Source of the DNA: Alcaligenes pakistanensis
GTDB taxonomy: Bacteria > Pseudomonadota > Gammaproteobacteria > Burkholderiales > Burkholderiaceae_B
Assembly (NCBI RefSeq): GCF_014652815.1
Contig: NZ_BMZN01000002.1
Location: 671,793-735,792, forward strand
Reading direction: 5' to 3'
DNA: 64,000 bases
The position numbers and the translations under genes were made by a program. This document shows positions 54,187-63,275 of this stretch, piece after piece (position 1 is the stretch's first letter; each line of letters opens with the position of its first letter). Under the pieces are notes generated by a model. That model made no database searches. It was not told where the DNA came from and worked only from the letters and a program-made list of their open reading frames with translations.

Positions 54187-56138
54187 AGGCAGCGCCGCCT
54201 TTGATTGAGCTGCGCGACATTAACCGTATCTACGGCGGCCCGCCCAGCACTAAGCCCGCCGTGCAAGTTCTGTTTGACGTTAGCCTGAGTATTGAGCCTG
54301 GCGAGTTTGTGGCGATTGTCGGGGCGTCGGGTTCGGGCAAATCGACGTTGATGAATCTGCTGGGTTGTCTGGATAAACCCAGCAGCGGCACCTATTTATT
54401 TCAAGGTCGGGATGTCGCTCAGCTCAGTCCAGACGAGCTGGCCCAGTTGCGCCGTGAAACCTTTGGTTTTGTTTTTCAGGGCTATCACCTGATTCCGACT
54501 GAAAGCGCCAGTGAAAATGTCCAGATGCCCGCCATTTATGCGGGAATGGAGGAGGACGCGCGTGCTGCGCGTGCTGCAGAATTACTCAGCAGCCTGGGGC
54601 TGTCGGATAAGTTGGATAACCGGCCGAATCAGTTATCCGGCGGCCAGCAGCAGCGGGTGTCCATTGCCCGTGCCTTGATGAATGGTGGCCGGGTTATTCT
54701 GGCCGACGAGCCGACCGGGGCACTGGATTCGCGCAGTGGTGCAGAAGTGATGGCCTTGCTGCGTAAGCTCTCGGATTCCGGACACACCATTATTCTGATT
54801 ACGCACGACCATGAGGTCGCTGCCATGGCTGACCGGATTATTGAAATCCGTGACGGCTGCATCCTCTCGGATAGCCGTCCTGAAACGGCCCCGCAGAGCA
54901 AGCCCAAACAGCCTTTACCCCAGCCCGAGCACCGGCGTTCGCCCTGGTTTTCGGAAATCAAAGATGCCGCCCGCAGCGCCTTGCGCAGCATGTTCATCAA
55001 CCGTCATCGCACGGCCTTGACTTTGTTAGGTGTGATTATCGGGGTGGCTTCGGTCATCGTGATGCTGGCGGTAGGTGAAGGTGCCCGCCAACGCGTGATG
55101 GATCAGATGGGCACGATGGGTACCACCATCATTTACTTAAGCAGTTCTTCACCACCCAATGGGGTTGCGAAGGGACAACTGACCGAGGAAGATCTGGAGG
55201 CGATTGGCGAGCTGCCATTGATACGACGAGTGATGCCGGTTATTGGTGACCCCATCACCGTGCGGCGGGGTAGTGTGGACCGCCAAGTGTATGTGTTTGC
55301 GGCTAATGAAAGCATGCCGGATATTCACCGCTGGCAGCTGGCCCAAGGGCGTTACTACACTGATGCCGAGGACCGGGATCTGGCTCCTTTGGTGGTCTTG
55401 GGCTATCGCGCCGCCAAGCATTTCTTCCCGGATATGGAGGTGCCCTTGGGCCAGCAGCTGCTGATCGGCAATTCCCCCTTTGAAGTGATCGGTGTGATGC
55501 AAGAGCGTGGTGCAGACTCTGGTGCGCAAGACTACGACGATATGGTGTTTGTGCCGTATCACGCAGCGCGTGCCCGTGTGTATCAGGCGCAGACGCAGCC
55601 CGATTACGTGGTGATTGATGCCCAGGATAGCTCCACGGTGCTGGAAGCCGAGCAGGACATGCGCCAATTGCTGACTCAGCGCCATGGTGGTCGGGAAGAC
55701 TTTTCCATTGGTAATGCGGCTGCCCGCTTGCAGGCCGAAGCGTCAACCCGTCAGGCCATGAGCATGATGCTGGGCTTGATTGCGGCCGTGTCGCTGGTCG
55801 TGGGGGGGATTGGCGTCATGAACGTCATGCTGATGACGGTGCGTGAACGCACACGGGAAATTGGCATACGCATGGCAACGGGCGCACGACAAAGCGACAT
55901 CATGCGCCAGTTCCTGACTGAGGCGGTCTTGTTGACGATTACAGGCGGATGCCTGGGTGTTCTGGCGGGAGCCATTGTGGGCATTGGTTTGATTTTTGGT
56001 GGGGTGGATGTGGTGTTTTCCTTGCGGGCAGCGTTGGGCGCCTTTGGCTGCGCTGTTGTGACGGGCATGGTTTTTGGCTATATGCCAGCACGTACGGCGG
56101 CCGCTCTGGACCCCGTTCAAGCCTTGGCAGGAGAGTAA
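54180..56138 (+). CDS. MacB-like ABC exporter
   Basis: Combined ATPase and permease, 652 residues. N-terminal nucleotide-binding domain (about 8-235) with Walker A GASGSGKST, signature LSGGQQQR and Walker B VILADEPTGALD. The first transmembrane helix (LTLLGVIIGVASVIVMLAVG, near 280) precedes a large periplasmic domain, and three C-terminal helices close the chain. This is the mechanotransmission fold of MacB, which works with MacA and a TolC-type duct. It starts inside the end of macA; an in-frame GTG at 54171 is also possible. Its Fur-box context recalls PvdT of Pseudomonas. Confidence 0.92.
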   Translation: MVEAAPPLIELRDINRIYGGPPSTKPAVQVLFDVSLSIEPGEFVAIVGASGSGKSTLMNLLGCLDKPSSGTYLFQGRDVAQLSPDELAQLRRETFGFVFQGYHLIPTESASENVQMPAIYAGMEEDARAARAAELLSSLGLSDKLDNRPNQLSGGQQQRVSIARALMNGGRVILADEPTGALDSRSGAEVMALLRKLSDSGHTIILITHDHEVAAMADRIIEIRDGCILSDSRPETAPQSKPKQPLPQPEHRRSPWFSEIKDAARSALRSMFINRHRTALTLLGVIIGVASVIVMLAVGEGARQRVMDQMGTMGTTIIYLSSSSPPNGVAKGQLTEEDLEAIGELPLIRRVMPVIGDPITVRRGSVDRQVYVFAANESMPDIHRWQLAQGRYYTDAEDRDLAPLVVLGYRAAKHFFPDMEVPLGQQLLIGNSPFEVIGVMQERGADSGAQDYDDMVFVPYHAARARVYQAQTQPDYVVIDAQDSSTVLEAEQDMRQLLTQRHGGREDFSIGNAAARLQAEASTRQAMSMMLGLIAAVSLVVGGIGVMNVMLMTVRERTREIGIRMATGARQSDIMRQFLTEAVLLTITGGCLGVLAGAIVGIGLIFGGVDVVFSLRAALGAFGCAVVTGMVFGYMPARTAAALDPVQALAGE

Positions 56139-56140
56139 GC

Positions 56141-57571
56141 ATGGCTCATTACCGATGGATGTTGGGAACCGTAAGCTGCCTCTTGCTGCAAGCCTGCACG
56201 TCTTTGTCCTCTGATCTGGAAAAGACCGCGCCCACCTTGCCGCAGGCGTATCAACAGCAAGGCAAGGCAGCTCCCAGCCCGGTGCTTGCCAAGGTGGAAC
56301 CAGAGTGGTGGCGTGCCTATAACAGTCCGGCCTTGAATACCTTGATGCAGGAAGCGTTGGAGGATGTGGCTGTGCTGCGTCAGGCCCAGGCTCGTATCTT
56401 GCAGGCCCAGGCCCAAGCGCGGATTGCCGGTGCCAGCTTATTGCCCGAATTGCAGGGCAATCTGTCTGCCCAGCGAGACGCACCGTTTTCTTCTAGTCAT
56501 GGTGATAGCCGTTCGCAGTATGTGGCCGGTGTTTTCATGAGCTATGAGTTGGACCTGTGGGGACGGAATAGTGCCCAGGCCAATAGTGCTTTGTTCCAGG
56601 CCCAGGCGGCAGCGTATGAGTTGGATGTGCTGCGTGTCAGCGTACAGGCTCAGGTGGTGCATTTAAGTCTGCAAGCCTTGGGTGATAAACAGCGCGTGGC
56701 TATTGCTCGTCAGAATCTGGCCGTTGCACAACGTTTGTTGAGTTTGCTTGAAGCACGTTTGCAGGCTGGGGCCGCATCGCCCTTGGAACTGGCCCAACAG
56801 CGTCAGTTGCTGGCGTCACAGCAACGTAAATTATTTGTGCTGGAAGAGCAGGCCATACGCACGCGGGTGGATCTGACGACCTTATTGGGTCGTACCGAAA
56901 TCATGCCCGAGCCGCAGGAAGATATTGCCACTTTGCAGGTACCGGTGCTGGATGCAGGGCTGCCTTCGCAACTCTTGTCGCAGCGTCCGGATATTGCTCG
57001 TATTGAATCTCAACTGTCAGCCGCCCATGCGGATGTCCATGTGGCCCGCGCTGCCATGTATCCCAGCCTGACCTTGGGCGTTCGGGCAGGCGCTTCAGGT
57101 AATCACTGGGAAGACAGTTTGCGCCATCCCGTCTACAGCCTGATCAGTGGTTTGGTTGCGCCTATTTTCAACGCAGGCCGTCTGGAAGCAGGCAAAGACT
57201 TAAGCGATGCCCGTCTGCAGGAATGGCTGGCGCAGTATCGCCAGACTATTGTGCAGGCGTATATGGACGTGGAAGGCGTGCTGGCACAGTTGCATAGCCT
57301 GGATGCACAGGCGCAAACCATGGAGCAGGAGTGGGAGCAGGCGCAACTGGCGTTTCAACTGGCCGAAGCGCGTTATCGCTCCGGCTCGGAAACGCTGCTG
57401 TCCTTATTAGATGCACAGCGCACCTTGTATTCGGCTCAGGACTTGCGTGTCAGCTTGATGCAATCCCGGCTACAGTCCCGCGCGGCGCTCTTTCGGGCGC
57501 TGGGCGGGGGCTGGCAAGCCGGTTCAAGCAGCCTGGCTGATCAGGGGACGGTGGCAGAGGCTGGGGTCTAG
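56141..57571 (+). CDS. Outer-membrane efflux lipoprotein (TolC/NodT family)
   Basis: A 476-residue outer-membrane factor. It begins with a lipoprotein signal and lipobox LLLQAC (C near residue 17), then two TolC repeats (about 60-230 and 245-460) with the usual LRQAQARILQAQAQARIAGASLLPEL and QRPDIARIESQLSAAHADVHVARAAMYPSLTL motifs. AGGAGAG is a few bases ahead of the start, immediately after MacB. It completes the tripartite exporter. Its last 48 bases overlap the convergent nagB gene. Confidence 0.9.
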   Translation: MAHYRWMLGTVSCLLLQACTSLSSDLEKTAPTLPQAYQQQGKAAPSPVLAKVEPEWWRAYNSPALNTLMQEALEDVAVLRQAQARILQAQAQARIAGASLLPELQGNLSAQRDAPFSSSHGDSRSQYVAGVFMSYELDLWGRNSAQANSALFQAQAAAYELDVLRVSVQAQVVHLSLQALGDKQRVAIARQNLAVAQRLLSLLEARLQAGAASPLELAQQRQLLASQQRKLFVLEEQAIRTRVDLTTLLGRTEIMPEPQEDIATLQVPVLDAGLPSQLLSQRPDIARIESQLSAAHADVHVARAAMYPSLTLGVRAGASGNHWEDSLRHPVYSLISGLVAPIFNAGRLEAGKDLSDARLQEWLAQYRQTIVQAYMDVEGVLAQLHSLDAQAQTMEQEWEQAQLAFQLAEARYRSGSETLLSLLDAQRTLYSAQDLRVSLMQSRLQSRAALFRALGGGWQAGSSSLADQGTVAEAGV

Positions 57572-58288
57572 CAGGCTGGCAGCCGCCTCGTCCAGCAAGA
57601 TGTGGGCGTTGGCGTGCTGCTTTAATGCCGTGAAAGGCAGTTCAGGGGTGACGCCGCCTTCCTGGTAATTAAGCATGGTGCGGGCCTTGTGCTCGCCCGT
57701 CACAACCAGGGCAATTTCACGCGCACTCAAAATATCCGCAATACCCATGGTAATGGCCGAGGCAGGCACTTCGTCCATGGAATCAAAAAAGCGGCTGTTA
57801 TCGATACGGGTACGCTCGGACAGGGCAACGACGTGCGTGCCGCTGTCAAAAGGCGTACCGGGTTCGTTAAAGCCGATATGACCATTGGTGCCTACGCCCA
57901 ACAATTGCAGGGCCACGCCACCGCAGGCCGCAATCGCTGCCGAATATTCCTGACAGTGTTGTTCCAGCTCTGTGGTCAAGCCATTGGGCAGGTGCAAGTG
58001 TGCGGCTTCAAAAGGCAACTGGCTGAACAAGTGCTGCTGCATGTAGTGCGCATAGCTTTGTTCGTGCTGGCCGGACAGGCCTACATACTCATCCAGATTG
58101 AAGCTGTTGATCTTGGACACATCCAGTCCATTCGCACGTACGTCCTGTACGAAACGGGCGTAAATGGGTTCCATGGTCCCCCCCGTTGCCAGACCCAGTG
58201 TCGCTTGTGGATCCTGACGAATAATGTCCTGGAGACGGGCGCTCAGGTGGGCAGCAATGGCGGTGGAATCGGGGAAGACTAAAAACAT
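57524..58288 (-). CDS. nagB: Glucosamine-6-phosphate deaminase
   Basis: Converts glucosamine-6-phosphate to fructose-6-phosphate and ammonia. A 254-residue protein with the NagB motifs LATGGTMEPIYARF, NSFNLDEYVGL, GVGTNGHIGFNEPGTPF and TMGIADILSAREIALVVTG. It stands alone: no nagA, nagE or regulator is adjacent, unlike the usual nag operon. Its 3' end runs 48 bases into the convergent outer-membrane factor gene. Confidence 0.93.
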   Translation of the reverse strand: MFLVFPDSTAIAAHLSARLQDIIRQDPQATLGLATGGTMEPIYARFVQDVRANGLDVSKINSFNLDEYVGLSGQHEQSYAHYMQQHLFSQLPFEAAHLHLPNGLTTELEQHCQEYSAAIAACGGVALQLLGVGTNGHIGFNEPGTPFDSGTHVVALSERTRIDNSRFFDSMDEVPASAITMGIADILSAREIALVVTGEHKARTMLNYQEGGVTPELPFTALKQHANAHILLDEAAASLLDPSLCHRPLISQAA

Positions 58289-58321
58289 AATCTTATTGTT
58301 CGCATGGACTGAAATGAGTTG

Positions 58322-58354
58322 AAAAAAAACTTCGCCGCGAACACGGCGAAGTTT
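58322..58354 (-). terminator. Terminator of the ABC exporter gene
   Basis: AAACTTCGCCG pairs with CGGCGAAGTTT; the plus-strand A run just before it gives a U run in minus-strand RNA. It separates the exporter from nagB. Confidence 0.88.
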
Positions 58355-58421
58355 GATCTTTCGAAATTCTAATGGGACAAAGAGGTAACGTCAGTTTTTT
58401 TTTGCAAGCAAGTGACACCTA

Positions 58422-60266
58422 TTAGTCACTTTGCTTGCCGGTTTCACCCAGGAACCCACCACTTTGGCGCGCCCACAGACGCGCATACAGACCACCTTGC
58501 TCCAACAGTTCCTGGTGGCTGCCCTGTTCGATAATGCGGCCTTGGTCCAGCACAATCAAGCGATCCAGTGCCGCAATGGTAGACAGGCGGTGGGCAATCG
58601 CAATAACGGTTTTGCCGTGCATCAAGGTGTTCAGGCTTTCCTGAATAGCAGCTTCCACTTCGGAATCCAGGGCGCTGGTGGCTTCATCCAGGAGCAAGAT
58701 AGGCGCATCTTTCAGCATGACGCGGGCAATGGCGACACGCTGGCGTTGACCGCCAGACAGCTTCACGCCGCGTTCGCCCACGTGAGCATCCAGCCCTTCA
58801 CGGCCTTGACGGTCGTGCAGTTGCGGGATGAATTCCGCTGCTGCCGCACGCTCAACGGCCATATGCAGCAGCTCGTCGTTGGCGTCGGGGCGACCATACA
58901 GAATGTTGTCGCGCATGGAGCGGTGCAGCAGGGAAGTATCCTGCGTCACCATGCCGATGGCGGCACGCAAACTGTCTTGCGTGACATGGGCAATGTCCTG
59001 ACCATCAATACGGATGGTGCCGCTATCCACATCATGGAAACGCAGCAGCAGATTGACCAGGGTGGATTTACCGGCGCCTGAGCGTCCAATCAGACCGATG
59101 CGTTCGCCGGGTTTGATCACCAGATTGAGCTTGTCGATAACCTGACGGCTTTTATCGCGGTAGGCAAAGCTGACGTCCTGAAACTCGATACGGCCTTGCT
59201 CGATTTGCAGCGGCTTGGCCTCTGGCGCATCAATCACCGTGGGCTTTTGCGTCAAGGTGTTGATACCGTCTTCAATCGTGCCTACGTTCTCGAACAGATT
59301 GGTCAGCTCCCACATCAGCCAATGGGAGTGGCCGGACAGGCGCAGCGCCATGGCGATGACGGCGGCGACGACCCCGCCCGTTGTCTGGCCAATGGACCAC
59401 AGATACAAGGCCAGGCCTGCCGAGCTGATCAACAAGAGCGTAGCCAGCACATGGTTGGCCACCTCAAACATGCTGATCAAACGCATCTGGGCGTGGCCAG
59501 TTTCCTGGAAGCGGCGCATTGCATTCTTGGCATGGTCTGCTTCACGGCGCGTGTGGGCAAACAGTTTGACGGTGTTGATATTGGTATATGCGTCCGTGAT
59601 GCGGCCCGTCATCAAGGCGCGCGCATCGGCTTGGGCTGCACCGACTTTGCCCAGACGCGGCACAAAGTAGACGCACGCCAGGGCATAGCCTAGCAGCCAG
59701 AACAGGAAAGGCAGGATGAGCAGAAGGTCAAAACTGCCCGCCAGAATCAGAATGCCGATCAGGTAGGCGCTCATGCCCACGACCACTTCTACGGCCATGA
59801 ACAGGGTTTCACGCACCGCCAAGGCGGTTTGCATGATCTTGGTGGTGATGCGGCCCGCAAACTCGTCCGCATAAAAGGACATGCTCTGGTTCAGCATCAA
59901 CTTGTGAAACAACCAGCGCAGGCGCATGGGAAAGTTAATCGCCATTACCTGGTGCATCACCAGCGTATGCAGTCCAATCAAGACCACACTGCCTAGCAAA
60001 ATACCGGTAATCGCCAATAGCGTGTTGCCATGCTGGCCCCAAAATTGAGCAGGCTCAATGGAAGGCAGCCAGTCGACGATAAAGCTGAGCAGGGCAAACA
60101 GCATGGCCTCGTAGGCCGACAGGCCAATTGAGGTCAGCGTCATCAAGCCAATCCAGCCGCGCGAATTTTTCGTGCACGCCCAGATAAAGGCGAAAAAGCC
60201 CTTGGGCGGGGTTTCTACATCTTGTTCGGGATAGGGGTTTAATCGACGTTCAAAAAATGACAGCAC
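58422..60266 (-). CDS. ABC exporter (transmembrane-ATPase fusion)
   Basis: A 614-residue half-transporter. Six transmembrane helices (about residues 30-330) precede an ATPase domain with Walker A IGRSGAGKST, signature LSGGQRQRVAIA and Walker B ILLLDEATSALD, then IAIAHRLSTI. This is the lipid/multidrug exporter type; the substrate is unknown. The start is a GTG (60266) preceded by TTG (60269), with GGAG eight bases from the GTG. Confidence 0.88.
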   Translation of the reverse strand: MLSFFERRLNPYPEQDVETPPKGFFAFIWACTKNSRGWIGLMTLTSIGLSAYEAMLFALLSFIVDWLPSIEPAQFWGQHGNTLLAITGILLGSVVLIGLHTLVMHQVMAINFPMRLRWLFHKLMLNQSMSFYADEFAGRITTKIMQTALAVRETLFMAVEVVVGMSAYLIGILILAGSFDLLLILPFLFWLLGYALACVYFVPRLGKVGAAQADARALMTGRITDAYTNINTVKLFAHTRREADHAKNAMRRFQETGHAQMRLISMFEVANHVLATLLLISSAGLALYLWSIGQTTGGVVAAVIAMALRLSGHSHWLMWELTNLFENVGTIEDGINTLTQKPTVIDAPEAKPLQIEQGRIEFQDVSFAYRDKSRQVIDKLNLVIKPGERIGLIGRSGAGKSTLVNLLLRFHDVDSGTIRIDGQDIAHVTQDSLRAAIGMVTQDTSLLHRSMRDNILYGRPDANDELLHMAVERAAAAEFIPQLHDRQGREGLDAHVGERGVKLSGGQRQRVAIARVMLKDAPILLLDEATSALDSEVEAAIQESLNTLMHGKTVIAIAHRLSTIAALDRLIVLDQGRIIEQGSHQELLEQGGLYARLWARQSGGFLGETGKQSD

Positions 60267-60462
60267 CAAATGGGCTCCAGCGGACGGCCCTAAGGATGAC
60301 AGGGCCGTTTAGACAGATAAAAAACCGTTTCTGGGGTAAGAGAGCGGCAATTTTTGATGGTACCGCAGCCGCTTGGTTTGGCTATAAGAAACCTGATAAA
60401 AACACAGCTTTTGTGTCGTGGAAGCGTCAGTTTTTGACCCGAGTGTACGTTTTGAATGTAGC

Positions 60463-60496
60463 AGTGCCGTCCTTCATCGACGTGAAGGACGGCACT
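60463..60496. repeat. Perfect 14-bp inverted repeat between ABC exporter and GGT genes
   Basis: AGTGCCGTCCTTCA and TGAAGGACGGCACT enclose a 6-base loop TCGACG. It lies 68 bases past the 3' end of the gamma-glutamyltransferase gene. It has no T run on either side, so it is either a weak terminator or an RNA or DNA structural site. Confidence 0.6.
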
Positions 60497-60564
60497 GGTG
60501 TGTGATTTGAGGGGGGGTGTAAAGCCCGCTCAAAACATCAAGCGATTTTGGATGATGCCCAGGC

Positions 60565-62172
60565 TTAGTAAGCCGCCACCTGCCCATCTTTACGTGGGTC
60601 GGAGCCGCCCACGTAATGATTACCTTGGCGCAGAATTAGTTGCGCACCACCAAAGGCGAACACGCCGCTGCCAGGTTCAACCAGAACCTCATGGCCGCGT
60701 CCGCGCAGGGCCTGGATGAGCGCAGGGTCGAAGGTGGGTTCTACCGCGACGCCACGCCCGCCTGTGACACGCCAGCGTGGCGCATCGGCTGCCGCTTGTG
60801 GGTTTTGGCCGTAAAGCAGCACACGCAGAGCCATCTGCATATGGCCTTGAGACTGGAAGGGGCCACCCATCACACCAAAAGACATTTGCGGAGTGCCATC
60901 TGCATTCATGGCAAAGGCCGGAATAATGGTGTGCGAAGGGCGCTTGCCACCAGCCACTTCATTGACATGACCGGGACGCAGGGTAAAGCCGTGGCCGCGG
61001 TTTTGCATGCTGATGCCCGTACCGGGGACAACAACGCCTGAACCAAAGCCCATATAGTTCGATTGGATCAAGGACACCATCATGCCGCTGGCGTCGGCTG
61101 CCGTGACATACACCGTGCCCGATGGACCGGGCAGACCGTGTTGTGGATCGCCTGCCTTGTCCATAGTGATCAGGGCTGCCCGCTCGCGCAGGTAAGCGGG
61201 GTCCAGCAAATGCTCGGGCTGATGAATCATGTGTTCCAGATCGGCGTGATGCTCGTACAGATCTGCAAACGCCAGTTTCATGGCCTCGATGCTCAAATGC
61301 ACGGTATCAACGTGATCTAGCGGCTGCTGGCCTACACCGGCTTGCTCCATGATGCCCAGTGCCATCAGGGCGGCCAGGCCCTGACCATTGGGTGGAATTT
61401 CATGGATGACAGATTGTGCGAAGGGATGGCTGATCGTGCCGCACCAGTGAGCACGATGATCGGCCAGATCCTGCTCGTCCATCGCGCCACCGTGCTGGCG
61501 GGAGAAGTCGGCAATGCGCCTGGCCAATTCGCCTGTGTAGAAATCTTGACCTTGTGTGGCGGCAATGCGCTCCAAGGTATTGGCTTGGTCCTGATTTTGA
61601 TACCACTGACCCGCCACGGGGGCTTTGCCATCCCGTAAAAAGGCTTCGGCAAAACCGGGTTGATTGCCCAGGCGCTGACGGCCCAATTCCCACAGACGAG
61701 CAATGACGGGCGATACCGGAAAGCCTTCCCGTGCGTAATGAATCGCAGGGGCAGCCACTTGTTCCAGACTTAAACGGCCCAGCTTGCTGGATAGCTCGGC
61801 CCAGGCGGAGACGGCACCGGGAACAGACACACTTTCCCAGCCCTTGTCGGGGATGGCCTCATGTCCTTTGAAACGGTCGGGCGACCAGCCGCGAGGCGAG
61901 CGCCCCGATGCGTTCAGGCCATGCAGCTCTTTGCCGTCCCAGACGATGGCAAAGGCATCGCTGCCTATGCCGCAACCAGTCGGTTCGACGACGGTCAGCG
62001 CGATCGCAGCAGCCAAGGCCGCATCAACGGCATTGCCACCCGCATGCAGCATGCGCAGGCCTGCTTGGGCCGCCAAAGGGTGGGAGGTACTGACCATGTT
62101 TTGGCCAAGTACTGCAGAGCGGGCGGACGGGTAGGGGTTGTTCCAGTCCATACAGGTGTCAGTCTTGTTCAT
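60565..62172 (-). CDS. Cytoplasmic gamma-glutamyltransferase-like Ntn hydrolase
   Basis: A 535-residue GGT-family protein. N-terminal part: NMVSTSHPLAAQAGLRMLHAGGNAVDAALAAAIALTVVEP and GIGSDAFAIVWDG. The self-cleavage and nucleophile region is PSGTVYVT near residue 355, then FGSGVVVPGTGISMQNRG and PSHTIIPA. Typical GGT has TTH at the cleavage site; here it is TVY. No signal peptide is present, so it acts in the cytosol. It overlaps the Bug-type receptor gene by four bases (ATGA), suggesting an uptake-and-hydrolysis pair. The substrate (glutathione, gamma-glutamyl or acyl amide) is unknown. Confidence 0.85.
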   Translation of the reverse strand: MNKTDTCMDWNNPYPSARSAVLGQNMVSTSHPLAAQAGLRMLHAGGNAVDAALAAAIALTVVEPTGCGIGSDAFAIVWDGKELHGLNASGRSPRGWSPDRFKGHEAIPDKGWESVSVPGAVSAWAELSSKLGRLSLEQVAAPAIHYAREGFPVSPVIARLWELGRQRLGNQPGFAEAFLRDGKAPVAGQWYQNQDQANTLERIAATQGQDFYTGELARRIADFSRQHGGAMDEQDLADHRAHWCGTISHPFAQSVIHEIPPNGQGLAALMALGIMEQAGVGQQPLDHVDTVHLSIEAMKLAFADLYEHHADLEHMIHQPEHLLDPAYLRERAALITMDKAGDPQHGLPGPSGTVYVTAADASGMMVSLIQSNYMGFGSGVVVPGTGISMQNRGHGFTLRPGHVNEVAGGKRPSHTIIPAFAMNADGTPQMSFGVMGGPFQSQGHMQMALRVLLYGQNPQAAADAPRWRVTGGRGVAVEPTFDPALIQALRGRGHEVLVEPGSGVFAFGGAQLILRQGNHYVGGSDPRKDGQVAAY

Positions 62173-63197
62173 TGAATCTGTATTCCAGTCAGTTTGATCA
62201 GGCCTTGCCAACGTGCGCTGTCCTCGCGAACCAGAGAAATAAATTCTTCACGACTGGTGCTGCGGGGTTGGTCCACGCCCAATGTTTGCAGGCGTTCGCG
62301 TACTTTGGGGTCCTGAATGGCGTGTGAAAAAGCAGCATAAGCTTTGTCACGGATCTCGTCAGGCAGACCTGCAGGAGCGTACAGGCCAAACCATGTTACT
62401 GATTCATAGCCCGGCAAGCCGGATTCTTGAAAAGTGGGTAGATCGGGAGCCAGGGGGGAGCGCTGTTGGCCCGTCACGCCCAGGGCTCGCAATTGGCCAC
62501 TATTTACATACGGCATGCCGGTAGGAATAGCGTCCAGCAACACATGGATAGAACCACCCAGCATATCGTTAATGGCCTGGCCGGTTCCTCGGTACGGAAC
62601 GTGGGACATCACGATATTGGCCTGATTCAAAAAGGCCTCGGTGCCCAGATGCACGATGGTGCCATTGCCGCTGCTGGCGTAGTTCAGTTCATCGGGGTGG
62701 GCGCGCGCGTATTCAATCAGTTCCGGCAAGGTTTGTGCGGGAACGCTGGGGTTCACCAGCAGGACGCTGGCCGCATCACCTAAGTGGGCGATGGGCGTGA
62801 AGTCTTTTTCGGCATCGTAGGGCAGGGATTTATACAGATGCGGTGCAATCGCGTGGGTGCTGCTGGTGCTGAACAATAAGGTGTAGCCATCCGCTTTGCT
62901 GCGTGCCACTTCGGCCGAGCCAATCGTGCCGCCTGCGCCTGTGCGGTTGTCCACAATAATGCTGGTATTTAGCGCTTTGGAAGCGCTTTCGGCAATCAGT
63001 CGGCTAATCACATCGGTTGCCCCGCCGGTGGGGAAGGGAACGATCAGGCGAATGGGGCGATCCGGCCATTCGGCGGCTTGGGTAGCCAGAGTGCTGGCGG
63101 CCAGTACGGCACCCACCAGGGTTTGGGCCAGACGACGCCAGCTTGGGCGTGTCGAAAGGGGCTGCTCTGTGCTCAGGGCTTTATATGGACGGGTCAT
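62169..63197 (-). CDS. Bug-family (TctC) periplasmic solute receptor
   Basis: A 342-residue extracytoplasmic receptor of the Bordetella uptake gene family. The signal peptide reaches about residue 42 (LVGAVLAASTLATQAAEWPDRPI). The family motifs are RLIVPFPTGGATDVISRLIAES, VDNRTGAGGTIGSAEVARSKADGYTLL, ELNYASSGNGTIVHLGTEAFL and VPYRGTGQAINDMLGG. The start at 63197 has GAGGAG 9 bases upstream. No TctA/TctB permease genes are in the window; such orphans are frequent in this family. It is coupled to the GGT-like gene. Confidence 0.9.
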   Translation of the reverse strand: MTRPYKALSTEQPLSTRPSWRRLAQTLVGAVLAASTLATQAAEWPDRPIRLIVPFPTGGATDVISRLIAESASKALNTSIIVDNRTGAGGTIGSAEVARSKADGYTLLFSTSSTHAIAPHLYKSLPYDAEKDFTPIAHLGDAASVLLVNPSVPAQTLPELIEYARAHPDELNYASSGNGTIVHLGTEAFLNQANIVMSHVPYRGTGQAINDMLGGSIHVLLDAIPTGMPYVNSGQLRALGVTGQQRSPLAPDLPTFQESGLPGYESVTWFGLYAPAGLPDEIRDKAYAAFSHAIQDPKVRERLQTLGVDQPRSTSREEFISLVREDSARWQGLIKLTGIQIQ

Positions 63198-63275
63198 GGC
63201 TATCTCCTCAATCAAGAGATGATAGGAAAGGCGGTGATGCCGAACCAGCAACAAATAAGCAGATCAGCGTTGCTA

